This document shows, one piece after another, positions 33,477 to 42,473 of a stretch of 60,627 bases of DNA (position 1 is its first letter; the number at the start of each line of letters is the position of its first letter). This stretch comes from an uncultured Clostridia bacterium. Its GTDB lineage: Bacteria; Bacillota; Clostridia; Christensenellales; Aristaeellaceae. A program made the position numbers and the translations under genes. The stretch lies in contig CAMVAJ010000006.1 of assembly GCA_947165425.1 (NCBI GenBank), positions 1-60,627 on the forward strand. The letters are read 5' to 3'. The notes beneath the pieces were generated by a model. The model was not told the DNA's origin. It made no database searches and saw only the letters and a program-made list of their open reading frames with translations.

Positions 33477-33511
33477 GCCCGCCGCCGCGAAATGCGCGGC
33501 AGCGGGCTTTT
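33477..33511 (+). terminator. Intrinsic terminator after the lipoprotein gene
   Basis: Near-perfect GC stem from GCCCGCCGCCGCG to GCGCGGCAGCGGGC around AAAT, followed by TTTTCGCTTT. Confidence 0.85.
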
Positions 33512-33515
33512 CGCT

Positions 33516-33626
33516 TTAGTCGGGCGCGAGGCGGTATTTCTGCCCGTAGGCGGCATAGCGCTCAATGAACTCGGCCGAGCGGCCGGCCTTCAACTCGCTG
33601 AGATAATCGTGGCTGCCGATATCCAT
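33516..33626 (-). pseudogene. Possible gene remnant (36 codons)
   Basis: On the minus strand MDIGSHDYLSELKAGR continues to a stop and looks like the natural C-terminus of a soluble protein. There is no ribosome site, and the open frame upstream (to 33845) reads as low-complexity noise. The rest of 33438-33843 holds no convincing gene. Confidence 0.25.
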
Positions 33627-33843
33627 GTAAGAATGGACAGTACCGAAAGGTAAAATCGATGTAAAGCGGTGTATGATATTTATCTCAGGATCAAGCGCTC
33701 CGTCTGTCAGGCTAGCCCTTCCGCCGCCGCCCCGCGGTGGGCAGCGAAAAAACCGCGCCCGGCCCGTGACTTCCGCGCCGCCTTGTGGTATGATGCCGCT
33801 GTTCCGATCCATCACGCTTCCAGACTCTGACAGAAAACGCAGC

Positions 33844-34506
33844 ATGAATGACAGAAAACAATTCCTGACCCGGTGGAAACAGGATTACGATTACAAAACG
33901 ATGGTCTCCGCGGCCGTCTCCTTTGCCGTGACGGTCGTCTTTGCGCTGTTCAACGGCTTTCTCGGCGTCACCCACCGCTCCCTGTGGCACGGCACGATCT
34001 GCGTCTACTATCTCATCCTCGCCACGCTGCGCGGGGGGATCATCGCCGCCGAGCGGCGGCTGCCCGCGCGGCCCGATCAGGCGAAAAACAGAGGACGCGT
34101 CTATCTCGCGTCCTCCGTTCTGCTGCTGATCCTGAATATCAGCCTGTTCGTTCCAATCTCCCTGATGGTCCGGCAGCAGAAGCCGGTCAGCCTGACGCTG
34201 ATCCCGGCCATCGCCATGGCGGCCTATACGACCTATAAAATCACCATGGCGTCCATCCATCTCAAACGGCGGAAGCGATCCGCCGACCGCCTGATCCGCC
34301 TTCTCCGGACCCTCAATTTCATCGACGCGCTGGTCTCCGTCCTCACGCTCCAGAACACGCTGATCATGGTGAACTCCAGCGGCGGGCAGTTCGCCATGCT
34401 GCCCCTGACCGCGATCACCAGCGGCGCGGTCTGGCTTGCGGTCCTGCTCCTGTCGGTCTCCGCGATCGTCAGGGGCGTCGCCGGGGTCCGGGGGAGGGGC
34501 CGCTGA
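33844..34506 (+). CDS. Multi-pass membrane protein, unknown function
   Basis: 220 residues with about five hydrophobic segments (around 20-40, 47-63, 85-105, 113-130 and 165-205), charged ends and basic loops (KRRKRSADR). The ATG at 33844 is the first one giving a charged N-terminus (MNDRKQFLTRW); its ribosome site is weak. No family recognised. It converges with the anti-sigma gene on the other strand. Confidence 0.6.
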   Translation: MNDRKQFLTRWKQDYDYKTMVSAAVSFAVTVVFALFNGFLGVTHRSLWHGTICVYYLILATLRGGIIAAERRLPARPDQAKNRGRVYLASSVLLLILNISLFVPISLMVRQQKPVSLTLIPAIAMAAYTTYKITMASIHLKRRKRSADRLIRLLRTLNFIDALVSVLTLQNTLIMVNSSGGQFAMLPLTAITSGAVWLAVLLLSVSAIVRGVAGVRGRGR

Positions 34507-34521
34507 TCCGAGGCCGATACG

Positions 34522-35247
34522 TCACTTTCGCTCCTTCATCCGATACAGCACGGCCAGCGCGACGCCCGCCGCCACGCCGGCGATCAGCCAGAAACGGCTG
34601 CCGCCGCGGTGGAAGATGATCGTGGACATCATGTTCAGAAAAAGGATCACGTCCGCGCCCACCACGAGCAGCGTCTTATTCCGGTTCCCGACCCATTTCT
34701 GCAGGGGCTTGGCCCGGATGGCCCAGGGGAGAAAGCACACGGCCAGCCCGAACAGCACCGCGCTGCCGGCGATCCAGAACCAGTCGCCGCGGGTCACCGC
34801 GCAGGTCACCCCCAGCAGCAGCTCCGTGCTGGCCGTGAAGGCGCACAGCGTCCAGAACAGCTTGCTCTCCGGCACCAGGATCGGCACCGCGATCACGCTG
34901 GCCGCCACCGTCAGCGACGCCAGCACGATCAGGAACCATCCGAGCTGCGAGCCGGCGATCAGGTTCAGCACCAGCAGCGCCAGCAGCGGGATCATGAGCA
35001 GGCCGGAGGCCGTCATGCCGGTGCGGGCGGAGAGCTGCTTGAATTTCCGCACGCCGTAGCTGATCGCGTCCTCCTTCTCCGCCTTCAGGCCGCTCTCGAT
35101 CTCGGTCTTTTTGAGCTTGCGCAGCATTTCGCTGCACTCGCCGCACTCCTGCAAATGCTCGTCCACCAGCTCCCGGCTCTTCTCGCTGCAGATCTCATCC
35201 ACATACAGGGGGAGCAGATCCCGGACGATCTCGCAATCTGTCTTCAT
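34522..35247 (-). CDS. Zinc-finger anti-sigma factor, membrane protein
   Basis: 241 residues. The N-terminal ~45 residues form a zinc-binding anti-sigma domain: CEIVRDLLPLYVDEICS, then the H-x3-C-x2-C ligands in HLQECGEC. The remainder has about six membrane segments. It overlaps the ECF sigma gene by ATGA, the normal arrangement for a cognate pair, and should hold that sigma factor at the membrane until a signal releases it. Confidence 0.85.
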   Translation of the reverse strand: MKTDCEIVRDLLPLYVDEICSEKSRELVDEHLQECGECSEMLRKLKKTEIESGLKAEKEDAISYGVRKFKQLSARTGMTASGLLMIPLLALLVLNLIAGSQLGWFLIVLASLTVAASVIAVPILVPESKLFWTLCAFTASTELLLGVTCAVTRGDWFWIAGSAVLFGLAVCFLPWAIRAKPLQKWVGNRNKTLLVVGADVILFLNMMSTIIFHRGGSRFWLIAGVAAGVALAVLYRMKERK

Positions 35248-35729
35248 GTTCTATCCATCCTTTCCTGCAATTTGATTCGCGCACGGTGATAAGTAACCCG
35301 CGCCCAGTTTTCGGTCTTCTGGAAGATCGTGCCGATCTCCCGGAAGCTCAGCTCGCCGAACACCCGCAGCTCGAACACTTCCTTATAGGGATCCTCCAGC
35401 GCGTGGAGGGCCACATGGATCCGGAAGGAGGAATCCCGGTCCTCCACGGTTTTCGCCACGCCCTTGCCCCGGTCCGGCAGCTCCTCCGGGATCTCGCCGT
35501 GGCGGCTGACCCGGCGCTGTTCGTCCACATACAGGTTCTTCGCGATGGCGCACAGCCAGGTGACCTCGTCCGATTCGCCCCGGAACTCCCGCTGCCGGGC
35601 GAAGGCGCGGTAGAAGGTCTCCTGCGTGAGCTCCTCCGCGAGAGACCGGTCCCCGGCCAGCGTCATGACATAGGAGAAGACCCGCATATAACAGGTTTCG
35701 TAGAGCCTGGCGCATTGATCCTGGGTCAC
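35244..35729 (-). CDS. ECF-type RNA polymerase sigma factor
   Basis: 161 residues from a GTG with GGAGGTG upstream. Region 2 (YMRVFSYVMTLAGDRSLAEELTQETF) and region 4 with its helix-turn-helix (LSFREIGTIFQKTENWARVTYHRARIKL) are both present; region 3 and 1.1 are absent, as in ECF sigmas. Translationally coupled to the anti-sigma gene. A promoter of ECF type lies immediately upstream, so it probably activates its own operon. Confidence 0.93.
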   Translation of the reverse strand: MTQDQCARLYETCYMRVFSYVMTLAGDRSLAEELTQETFYRAFARQREFRGESDEVTWLCAIAKNLYVDEQRRVSRHGEIPEELPDRGKGVAKTVEDRDSSFRIHVALHALEDPYKEVFELRVFGELSFREIGTIFQKTENWARVTYHRARIKLQERMDRT

Positions 35730-35761
35730 TTTCTCACCTCCCTTCCCTCAGAATCACAGGT

Positions 35762-35789
35762 TAGACGGGCAGGCCGCGATTTCGTTACA
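35762..35789 (-). promoter_or_regulatory. ECF-type autoregulatory promoter
   Basis: On the minus strand TGTAAC (35789-35784), 16 bases, CGTCTA (35767-35762). This matches the AAC...CGTC form recognised by ECF sigmas in Firmicutes and lies 33 bases before the sigma gene. Confidence 0.65.
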
Positions 35790-35818
35790 GCCTTTTCGGT
35801 TTTTTTTCAGCAAATTTT

Positions 35819-35852
35819 CAGCCCCTCCGCCGCCGCGGCGGCAGAGGGGCTG
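35819..35852. terminator. GC-rich hairpin between the coiled-coil and sigma genes
   Basis: CAGCCCCTC..GCCGCC pairs with GGCGGC..GAGGGGCTG. No T run directly follows on the minus strand, so termination is uncertain. Confidence 0.5.
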
Positions 35853-35883
35853 ATTCTTATGCTGAATGCTGATTGAAGCGGGC

Positions 35884-36609
35884 TCAGGCCTCCGGCGCCG
35901 GCGCCTCAGCGCAGGCTTCCCCGACGGTCTCCTCAACGGTCTCCACGGCTTCCTCCACCGCCTCGGCGGCCTCCTGCGCCGCCTCGCAGACCTCCTCGCA
36001 GACCGGCTCCGCCGGCTTCTCGCTGGAGTCGATCAGCACCAGATCGCCGTCGGCGCCCTGCAGAGCCTTGGCGTCGGTGCGGAGCTTCTCCGCCAGGCGC
36101 TGGCCGAAGCGGGCCTTCAGGTCCCCCTCGCCCTCCTCGGTGAAGAGGGCCTCGCCGGTGCGGGCCGCCACGTCGCCCAGGGCGTCCATCATCAGCTTGA
36201 TCTGGCTGAGATAGTACTGATAGCTCTCGCTGAAGGACTTCACCGTGCTGCGCACGTGCTCCTGGCTCGCCTGCCGGTTGTCGCGGATCTCGTTCTCGAG
36301 GCTGTGGCGCTCCAGCGCCGCCTCCCGGGCGAAGGCCTGTTCCTTCTCCTCCCGGCCCTCCTCGAAGGCCTGGATCTTTTTCGTGTAGAGATCCTTCAGC
36401 CCCTCGTACTCCGCCTTGGACGCGCGGAGCTCCTCCTTGGCCTGGGCCAGGTCGCTCTCCGCGACCTGCCGAGTCAGGTCGGCGATCTGCTGCCGCGCGC
36501 TCTCCAGCTGACGGGTCAGATCCGCCTTCTCTTTCTCCAGCTGCCCCGCCTTGTCGGTCCACTCACGAACCCGCGCCTCCAGCGCCTGAATCTTCTCCTT
36601 GCCAAACAT
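35884..36609 (-). CDS. Coiled-coil protein, unknown function
   Basis: 241 residues, GGGAGGTG before ATG. Residues ~5-110 are a continuous heptad-type coiled coil (QALEARVREWTDKAGQLEKE onward). A helical central segment follows, then an acidic C-terminus rich in E, A and V. No membrane segment or enzyme motif. It resembles scaffold or cell-division-type coiled-coil proteins in shape only. It has its own promoter, so it is not part of the glycosyltransferase operon. Confidence 0.7.
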   Translation of the reverse strand: MFGKEKIQALEARVREWTDKAGQLEKEKADLTRQLESARQQIADLTRQVAESDLAQAKEELRASKAEYEGLKDLYTKKIQAFEEGREEKEQAFAREAALERHSLENEIRDNRQASQEHVRSTVKSFSESYQYYLSQIKLMMDALGDVAARTGEALFTEEGEGDLKARFGQRLAEKLRTDAKALQGADGDLVLIDSSEKPAEPVCEEVCEAAQEAAEAVEEAVETVEETVGEACAEAPAPEA

Positions 36610-36644
36610 ATGGACACCTCCCGATGCTTTTTTTCGATGGCTCT

Positions 36645-36673
36645 ATGATACCACATCCTTTTTTTGTTTTCAA
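36645..36673 (-). promoter_or_regulatory. Promoter of the coiled-coil gene
   Basis: TTGAAA (36673-36668), 17 bases, TATCAT (36650-36645) on the minus strand. Confidence 0.7.
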
Positions 36674-36675
36674 TC

Positions 36676-36704
36676 AAAATGTCCGATGTTTCACACACCG
36701 GACA
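36676..36704 (-). terminator. Weak terminator after the glycosyltransferase gene
   Basis: Six-bp stem TGTCCG/CGGACA followed by TTTTGATT on the minus strand. Confidence 0.45.
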
Positions 36705-36732
36705 TAACTTCGTTTCTCTTTGCGCCGCGCGT

Positions 36733-38427
36733 TCAGGCATCCTCCGCCAGCCGCTCGAAATCGACGCCCATGCTCCCGTCGTTTTTCAGCCAGGGGGAGA
36801 GGTACCGCTCCCGGAGGGCCTCTCCGGGGAGCTCCGCCCGCAGGCGTCGCAGATCCCGCTCCGGGGCCGGGCCGGTCAGGCACACGTCCTCCGCCGCGAC
36901 CGCCAGGGCGCGGGGGGTCAGCACGTTCACATAGCCCGCGGCGAGGGCCTTCAGCCCCAGGGCCAGGCCCCGCAGGTCGCTCTCGTAGACGGCGAAGCCG
37001 CCCAGCTGCCAGTAGACCTCCCGGCGGATGCACATCAGCGCCGAGGAGACGCCGGAGACGTTGCGCACCTGCCGGTCATAGAGCTGATAGGTCGGCCCGA
37101 CCCGGCTCTGGCCCAGATACATCGGGACGGCGCCCCGCTCCGGGTCCCAGGCGTAGCCGCCGTGGAGATAGCGCTGCCGGCGGTCCACCAGCGGCGCGCC
37201 CACGCAGGCCGCGTCCGGCCGGGCGGCGTGGCTCACCAGCTCGCGCAGCCAGCCCTTCGGCGGCATGACGCCCCGCTGGATGAACACCAGATACGCCCCC
37301 GTCGCCCGCAGGGCCTCGCCGTTGCGCATCCCCTGCCGGACCGGGATCATCTCCGCCACGGGCCACTCGGCCCGGCGGGTGATCTCCCGCAGCCAGCCCT
37401 CGTCCTGGCCGCCCGAGACCATCAGGGTGACGGTGGCGGCCTCCTCCGGCGGCGGGGCAAGGCGCAGGCTCACCGCGCGGCGGAAGACGGAGACCTCCCC
37501 CGTCAGCCCCAGCCGCTCGAGCTGGTCACGCACCGCCCGGGCCGCGGCCTGGGCGCACCGCTCCGCCCCCTGGTGGGAGTAGGAGGCGTCCATCTGCCGC
37601 CAGTGGTAGAGCACGCGGGGGATGTGGACGATCCGCCGCGCCCGCTCGGTGGCGCGCAGGGCCAGGTCGTGGTCCTGGCTCCCGTCGCAGGAGGGGCGGA
37701 GGCCGCCCGCCTCCCGCATCAGGGAGGCCTTCATGGCCATCAGGTGGCAGATATAGTTCCCGGCGCGCAGGCTGTCCGGCGCGAAGTCCGGCTTTAGGTG
37801 CGGGCCGAAGAAGCGCTGCCCCGCCTCGTCGCACTTGTCCTCGTCGGTGTAGATGAAATCCGCGCCCTCCGCGGCGGCCCGCAGCACATACCACACCGCC
37901 CGGGGGTCGAGGAGGTCGTCATGGTCGCACAGGGCCACATAGCTGCCCCTCGCCATCTGGAAGACGCGGTTCGTGTTGCCGGAGATCCCCTCGTTGGCCT
38001 CGCCGAGCGTCACGCGGAGCCGGCTGTCCCGGGCGGCGAGCGCCCTCAGCGTCTCCAGGGTGCGGGGGTCGGTGCTCGCCCCGTCGTAGAAGCAGGCCTC
38101 CCACTGGGCGCAGGTCTGGGCCAGCAGGCTCTCCGCCAGCGCCTCCAGCAGCTCCGGCCGGGTGTTGTAGGTCGGGATCAGAAAGGAGAGCAGGTCCGGG
38201 TAGCGATCCCGGCCCTGCCGCAGGCGGGTCTCCTCCGGCAGGGGGTGGGCCTTCACATATTCGTCCCAGCGCCGGTCCTGCTCCGCCTGGGCGGCGAGCA
38301 TCTCCCGCACGGTGCCCCGGCAGCGCCGGGCCAGCCAGCGGCAGCGCAGCATCCAGCCCAGGCCGGGGAGGCCGTCCTCCCGCAGGGCGTCCCGCGCGTT
38401 GGTCATGATACGTCGGATGGACGGCAT
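36733..38427 (-). CDS. Family 2 glycosyltransferase
   Basis: 564 residues. The start at 38427 is chosen because GGAGG lies 10 bases upstream; the longer frame runs into repeat DNA. A GT-A fold spans about 70-300: SFLIPTYNTRPELLEALAES, then the metal-binding D-x-D region in ALCDHDDLL, and the EDKCDEAGQRFFGPHLKPDF segment typical of rhamnosyl/galactosyl GT2 enzymes. The C-terminal half (330-560) looks like a second, degenerate GT2-like domain (TLMVSGGQDEGWL, SGVSSALMCIRREVYWQLGGF). Cytoplasmic; probably adds sugars to a surface polysaccharide. It is an isolated gene. Confidence 0.85.
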   Translation of the reverse strand: MPSIRRIMTNARDALREDGLPGLGWMLRCRWLARRCRGTVREMLAAQAEQDRRWDEYVKAHPLPEETRLRQGRDRYPDLLSFLIPTYNTRPELLEALAESLLAQTCAQWEACFYDGASTDPRTLETLRALAARDSRLRVTLGEANEGISGNTNRVFQMARGSYVALCDHDDLLDPRAVWYVLRAAAEGADFIYTDEDKCDEAGQRFFGPHLKPDFAPDSLRAGNYICHLMAMKASLMREAGGLRPSCDGSQDHDLALRATERARRIVHIPRVLYHWRQMDASYSHQGAERCAQAAARAVRDQLERLGLTGEVSVFRRAVSLRLAPPPEEAATVTLMVSGGQDEGWLREITRRAEWPVAEMIPVRQGMRNGEALRATGAYLVFIQRGVMPPKGWLRELVSHAARPDAACVGAPLVDRRQRYLHGGYAWDPERGAVPMYLGQSRVGPTYQLYDRQVRNVSGVSSALMCIRREVYWQLGGFAVYESDLRGLALGLKALAAGYVNVLTPRALAVAAEDVCLTGPAPERDLRRLRAELPGEALRERYLSPWLKNDGSMGVDFERLAEDA

Positions 38428-38460
38428 GGCATTCAATCCTCCGTGGTGCTGTGAATAGAC

Positions 38461-38660
38461 CAACCCTTCCACCGTCGCCCCGCGGAGGGCGACGGTCCCC
38501 CTCCCCAGCAAGCTGGGGAGGTTTTCAGATACTGTACACTTTGACCCTATCTCCCCAGCTTGCTGGGGATTCGGAGCGCCCGGAAAAGATGCCGGTGGCA
38601 TGTTTTCAGCGCAGAATGCCGATAGGCCAGGTCGCCGCAGCGACAGAGGGGCCGGTCTTC
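38461..38660. repeat. Dispersed palindromic repeat cluster, copy A
   Basis: The gap between clpC and the glycosyltransferase gene holds three palindromes: ACCGTCGCCC/GGGCGACGGT (38471-38496), CTCCCCAGCAAGCTGGGGAG (38501-38520) and CTCCCCAGC TT GCTGGGGA (38551-38569). The unit GTCGCCGCAGCGACAGAG (38631-38648) also occurs at 51621-51638. I see no gene here. Similar CTCCCCAGC/GTCGCC elements are common in gut clostridial genomes (remembered, not checked). Confidence 0.75.
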
Positions 38661-38693
38661 TGATGACATAAATCATTCTTACTTGAAATAGTA

Positions 38694-41249
38694 TCAAGCT
38701 TCCGGGGCGAGCTCCTTCTCCAGCGGCTCCGCCTCCGCCTGCGTCTCGACCCGCTCGGCGACGATCTCGCCGTCGCGCAGGGTGAGGCTCACATGGTCCC
38801 GCAGCGCCAGGCGTCCGGCGAGCAGCTCCTCGGAGAGGAGATCCTCCACCTTCCGCTGGATCAGGCGGCGCAGGGGCCGGGCGCCGTACTTGGGGTCGTA
38901 GCCCTCGTGGGCCAGGGCGGCGGCGACCTCGTCCGTCCAGGTCAGCTCCGCGCCGCGCTCCCGCATCAGGGCCGCCACCTGCCCGAGCATCAGGCTGGCG
39001 ATGGCGACGATGTTCTCCTCCGACAGGGCGTGGAAGACGATCATCTCGTCCAGGCGGTTGAGGAACTCAGGCCGGAAGCTGTCCTTCACGGCCTTCATCA
39101 CCGCCTCCCGCATCCGCTCGTAGGCCCGCAGGTCAGTCTTCTCCCCCTGGGCCCCGAAGCCGAGGGATTTCACCCGCTCGATCTCGTGGGCCCCGGCGTT
39201 GGAGGTCATGATGATGATCGTGTTGCGGAAGGAGACGACCCGGCCCTGGGAGTCGGTGAGCCGCCCGTCCTCAAGCACCTGCAGGAGGATGTTGAACACA
39301 TCCGGGTGCGCCTTCTCAATCTCGTCCAGCAGCACCACGCTGTAGGGCTTGCGGCGCACGGCCTCGGTCAGCTGGCCGCCCTCCTCGTAGCCCACGTATC
39401 CGGGCGGCGCGCCGATGAGCCGCGCCACGTTGAACTTCTCCATATACTCGGACATATCGAGGCGGATCACCGCGTTCTCGTCGCCGAAAACCGCCTCGCC
39501 CACCGCGCGGCACAGCTCCGTCTTGCCCACGCCGGTGGGGCCCAGCAGCAGGAAGGAGCCGATGGGCCGCTTGGGGTCCTTCAGGCCCGTGCGGCCCCGG
39601 CGGATGGCGTGGGCCACCGCCCGCACCGCCTCGTCCTGGCCGACGACCCGGGCGTGCAGCGTCTCCTCCAGGTGCATGAGCCGCTCCGTCTCCGTCTCGG
39701 TCATCTGGGTCACGGGGATGCCGGTCCACTCGCTGACCACCAGCGCCACGTCCCGGTCCGTGACCACGCTGCGCTCGGAGGCGCGCCGGTCGGTCCAGCG
39801 CTCCCGCTCCTGGGCGATCCGGTCCCGGATGCTCTGCTCCTGGTCGCGCATCTGCGCGGCCTTCTCAAAGTTCTGGGAGGAGACCGCCTCGCGCTTCTCC
39901 ACGAGGGTGCGCTCCAGCTCCTCCTCCAGCTGCTTGACCGCGGGCGGGGTGGTGGCGGCGCGGATGCGCACGCGGGAGGCCGCCTCGTCGATCAGGTCGA
40001 TGGCCTTGTCCGGCAGGAAGCGGTCCGTCAGATACCGACTGGAGAGCCGCGCCGCGGCGCTCAGGGCCTCGTCAGTGATCTGCACCTTGTGGTGCGCCTC
40101 GTACTTGTCCCGCAGGCCGAAGAGCATCTGCTCCGTGTCCTTGACGCTCGGCTCGTTCACCGTCACCGGCTGGAAGCGACGCTCCAGGGCGCGGTCCTTC
40201 TCGATATGCTTGCGGTACTCGTCCGTCGTCGTCGCGCCGATGCACTGCAGCGCGCCCCGGGCGAGGGCCGGCTTAAGCAGGTTCGCCGCGTCCATCTCCC
40301 CCTCCGGGTTGCCCGCGCCGACGATGTTGTGCAGCTCGTCGATGAAGAGGACGATGTTCCCGCTCTTGCGGATCTCCTCGATGCAGCGCTTCATCCGCTC
40401 CTCGAAGTCGCCGCGGTACCGCGTGCCCGCCACCACGGCGGACATGTCGAGCATCAGCACCCGCTTGCCCAGCAGCATCTCCGGCACGTTCCCGGCCACG
40501 ATCTGCTGCGCGAGGCCCTCCACCACGGCGGTCTTGCCCACGCCGGGCTCGCCGATCAGGACGGGGTTGTTCTTCGTCCGGCGGATCAGGATCTGGATCA
40601 CCCGCTGGATCTCCTCCTCACGGCCGATCACCGGATCGAGCGCGTTGCTGCGCGCCATCTCCGTCAGATCCCGGGTAAACTGCTTGATCGCGCTGTTTCC
40701 GCCGCCCTGGCCGCCCGGCCCCTGTTGCATGTTGAGCTGGGGCGCGACGCGGAAGGCGATGACGGTCGGGCCCTGGGGCGGGCGGGGCGGCTCCGCCTCC
40801 GGCGCCTCCCCCTCGGGGGCCTTCTCCGCCGCCAGCAGCAGCTCGTCCAGCTGCTTCCGGGCGATCTCCACGTCCACTCCGCACTTTTTCAGCGCGGAGA
40901 AGCCCTTGCACTCCGGGTCCGCCAGCATGGCCAGCCAGAGATGCTCCACCGTCACGAAGCGCTGCCCCAGCCGCTGGCTCTCCGCGTAGGCCTGGGCCAG
41001 CAGCTGCTTCATCCGGGGCGTGAAGTTGAAGGCGGAGCCCAGGCCCTCCACCGCAGAGGCGGGCGCCACCAGGACGCGGACCTTCTCCTCGCTCAGCTTC
41101 TCCTCCATCTGGGGCGGCAGGTTCTCGCTCCCCCTCAGAAGGGCGAGCAGCAGATGCTCCGTGCCGATAAACCGCTGGCCCATCTCCCCGGCGATGCGCC
41201 CCGCCGCCTTGAGCACCATCTGTGCCCGTTCCGTATATCTTCCGAACAA
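38694..41249 (-). CDS. clpC: ATP-dependent Clp protease ATPase ClpC
   Basis: Hexameric AAA+ unfoldase that feeds ClpP; 851 residues. Clp N-domain repeats (about 1-145), first AAA module with Walker A GEPGVGKT (~225), a UVR/M-domain coiled coil (~430-490, [17 protein letters not shown]), second AAA module with GPTGVGKT (~570) and a C-terminal D2-small domain. TTG start with GGAGG 6 bases upstream. It lies 43 bases after ctsR and must share its CtsR-controlled promoter. The mcsA and mcsB genes usually found between them are missing. Confidence 0.95.
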   Translation of the reverse strand: MFGRYTERAQMVLKAAGRIAGEMGQRFIGTEHLLLALLRGSENLPPQMEEKLSEEKVRVLVAPASAVEGLGSAFNFTPRMKQLLAQAYAESQRLGQRFVTVEHLWLAMLADPECKGFSALKKCGVDVEIARKQLDELLLAAEKAPEGEAPEAEPPRPPQGPTVIAFRVAPQLNMQQGPGGQGGGNSAIKQFTRDLTEMARSNALDPVIGREEEIQRVIQILIRRTKNNPVLIGEPGVGKTAVVEGLAQQIVAGNVPEMLLGKRVLMLDMSAVVAGTRYRGDFEERMKRCIEEIRKSGNIVLFIDELHNIVGAGNPEGEMDAANLLKPALARGALQCIGATTTDEYRKHIEKDRALERRFQPVTVNEPSVKDTEQMLFGLRDKYEAHHKVQITDEALSAAARLSSRYLTDRFLPDKAIDLIDEAASRVRIRAATTPPAVKQLEEELERTLVEKREAVSSQNFEKAAQMRDQEQSIRDRIAQERERWTDRRASERSVVTDRDVALVVSEWTGIPVTQMTETETERLMHLEETLHARVVGQDEAVRAVAHAIRRGRTGLKDPKRPIGSFLLLGPTGVGKTELCRAVGEAVFGDENAVIRLDMSEYMEKFNVARLIGAPPGYVGYEEGGQLTEAVRRKPYSVVLLDEIEKAHPDVFNILLQVLEDGRLTDSQGRVVSFRNTIIIMTSNAGAHEIERVKSLGFGAQGEKTDLRAYERMREAVMKAVKDSFRPEFLNRLDEMIVFHALSEENIVAIASLMLGQVAALMRERGAELTWTDEVAAALAHEGYDPKYGARPLRRLIQRKVEDLLSEELLAGRLALRDHVSLTLRDGEIVAERVETQAEAEPLEKELAPEA

Positions 41250-41292
41250 AGTAATCCTCCTTCAGAGGGGGCGCGCCGGCCCCCGCCGTCTT

Positions 41293-41790
41293 TCACGCGT
41301 AGCCGGAGGGCTCCACGTGCTCCTGATTCAGCCGCGCCACGCCGGTGAGCATCCCCTTGAGGATGTTCGCCCGCAGATTGTCCTTGAAGGGCTCGTGCAT
41401 CGGCACGGAGAGGGCCTCGGCGGAGATGGCTCCCCGCATCATGGCTGCCTCCTCCTGGGTGATGTACCCGCCCTCGGTCAGCCCGTCGATGATCCGCCCG
41501 GCCCGCAGCTCGTCGATGGCCTCGCCGATGCGCTGCTGCACCAGGTCCAGCATCTTCTGCCCGCGGGGGTAGACCACCCGGACGATCCGGATGTAGCCGC
41601 CGCCCCCGCGGCGCGACTCGATGATATACCCGTTGTCCCGCGTGAAGCGGGTGGAGAGCACATAGTTGATCTGGCTCGGCGCGCATTTGAACCGCTCCGC
41701 CACCTCGTTGCGCTTCAGCTCCACCTCGTTCTCGTCCACCAGCGAGAGCTGGTCCTTGATAAAAGCTTCGATGAGATCGCTCATCCGCAT
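41293..41790 (-). CDS. ctsR: Transcriptional repressor CtsR
   Basis: 165-residue dimeric repressor of clp genes. The N-terminal winged helix-turn-helix includes KRNEVAERFKCAPSQINYVLSTRFT and the glycine-rich wing RRGGGGYIRI, which senses heat in this family. The C-terminal helical dimer domain (about 80-150) includes GYITQEEAAMM. First gene of ctsR-clpC; a CtsR operator overlaps its own promoter, so it is autoregulated. Confidence 0.95.
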   Translation of the reverse strand: MRMSDLIEAFIKDQLSLVDENEVELKRNEVAERFKCAPSQINYVLSTRFTRDNGYIIESRRGGGGYIRIVRVVYPRGQKMLDLVQQRIGEAIDELRAGRIIDGLTEGGYITQEEAAMMRGAISAEALSVPMHEPFKDNLRANILKGMLTGVARLNQEHVEPSGYA

Positions 41791-41813
41791 ATGGATCCCT
41801 CATTTCCCGGTCA

Positions 41814-41865
41814 ACTGACTATCTTTGACCAAAACAATTATAGCACATTTGTCAAGAATTGAAAA
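41814..41865 (-). promoter_or_regulatory. ctsR-clpC promoter with CtsR operator
   Basis: The minus strand reads TTTTCA (41865-41860), 17 bases, TATAAT (41842-41837) with an extended TGC before the -10. Just downstream GGTCAAA-GAT-AGTCAGT (41830-41814) matches the CtsR heptad pair (GGTCAAA-N3-RGTCAAA) with two mismatches. Its place near the transcription start suits repression. Confidence 0.8.
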
Positions 41866-42231
41866 GAGGGCGGGTTCCCGCCGCTCATAACGCGCTTTGT
41901 CTCCAAAAAACACCCCCGCGGCTGACCTGGTCTTTGACCCCACACACGCCGCCTGGGAGGTTGCTCTGCGCTGTCCGCGCCCTCACGCGCTCCTCTCGGG
42001 GTCGGTCTCCGGCAAAACCGGAAGGCCGCCCCGGACGGACTTACATCTAGACCGCACCATGCTCCCCGCCGCTTTGGACGGATTACGTGGACCGTTTTGC
42101 CTGCGACTGGCCTCGGCTTTCAACCACAGACCCGCAGGGGTGTCGGGGAGATTGTACCCGGTTTCAAGAAGAAAGGCAAGGGGATATGCAGCTTTGATCA
42201 AATAATCAGGATGGAGGATCGCATTTCTGAA
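41866..42231. other. Intergenic region without a recognised gene
   Basis: About 370 bases between the ctsR promoter and the toxin promoter. An open frame on the plus strand (41897-42205) has no ribosome site and random composition. I see nothing else convincing here. Confidence 0.5.
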
Positions 42232-42260
42232 TTGACATCTTCCTGTCCGATATTTATAAT
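42232..42260 (+). promoter_or_regulatory. Consensus promoter of the small toxin-like mRNA
   Basis: TTGACA (42232-42237), 17 bases, TATAAT (42255-42260): both hexamers perfect. The predicted leader is about 75 nt. Confidence 0.85.
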
Positions 42261-42314
42261 CAAATCGCCCTGTAAAGGGTGGTGAGGGACGACAAACGTA
42301 CTTGGCGGCTTGCT

Positions 42315-42340
42315 CTATCAACTCCGAAAGGAGGTGATAG
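42315..42340 (+). promoter_or_regulatory. Shine-Dalgarno-sequestering hairpin
   Basis: CTATCAACTCC (42315-42325), GAAA tetraloop, GGAGGTGATAG (42330-42340). Ten of eleven positions pair, and the stem buries the GGAGG ribosome site of the ORF starting at 42343. Translation should be low unless the stem opens. Confidence 0.75.
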
Positions 42341-42342
42341 CA

Positions 42343-42465
42343 TTGCCTATCTGCCTTACCTTTCATGTCGGGAGATTTACGGTGACGATTTCCATTCGTT
42401 TCACCCACCGGCAGGAACGGTCAGCTGATCGCAGTGAAAAAAACAGCCGCCACTCTGCCAAGTGA
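42343..42465 (+). CDS. Candidate type I toxin peptide, 40 aa
   Basis: The TTG start lies 8 bases after AGGAGG. The peptide begins MPICLTFHVGRFTVTISIRF, an alternating hydrophobic/basic stretch, and ends basic and polar (NSRHSAK). The stop codon lies inside the terminator stem. It has a perfect promoter, a ribosome site buried in a hairpin, and a convergent antisense RNA overlapping its 3' end, as in txpA/RatA- and bsrG/SR4-type loci. Unlike most type I toxins it lacks a clear ~20-residue membrane helix, so toxicity is inference from layout. I recall similar short ORFs as repeated features of clostridial genomes, unverified. Confidence 0.6.
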   Translation: MPICLTFHVGRFTVTISIRFTHRQERSADRSEKNSRHSAK

Positions 42466-42473
42466 CGGTTGTT
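42437..42473. terminator. Bidirectional terminator shared by toxin mRNA and antisense RNA
   Basis: AACAGCCGCCACT (42442-42454), loop CTGCCA, AGTGACGGTTGTT (42461-42473), pairing throughout with two wobble positions. Seven A at 42437-42443 give a T7 run for the minus strand; the plus strand has TTGTTT. Confidence 0.8.

Noticed and set aside
33516-33845. Full 109-codon minus-strand gene
   Set aside because: Only the last ~36 codons look protein-like; the start half is low-complexity and lacks a ribosome site, so only a possible remnant is reported.
41897-42205. ORF of about 100 codons upstream of the toxin-like locus
   Set aside because: No ribosome site, no recognisable domain, random residue order.
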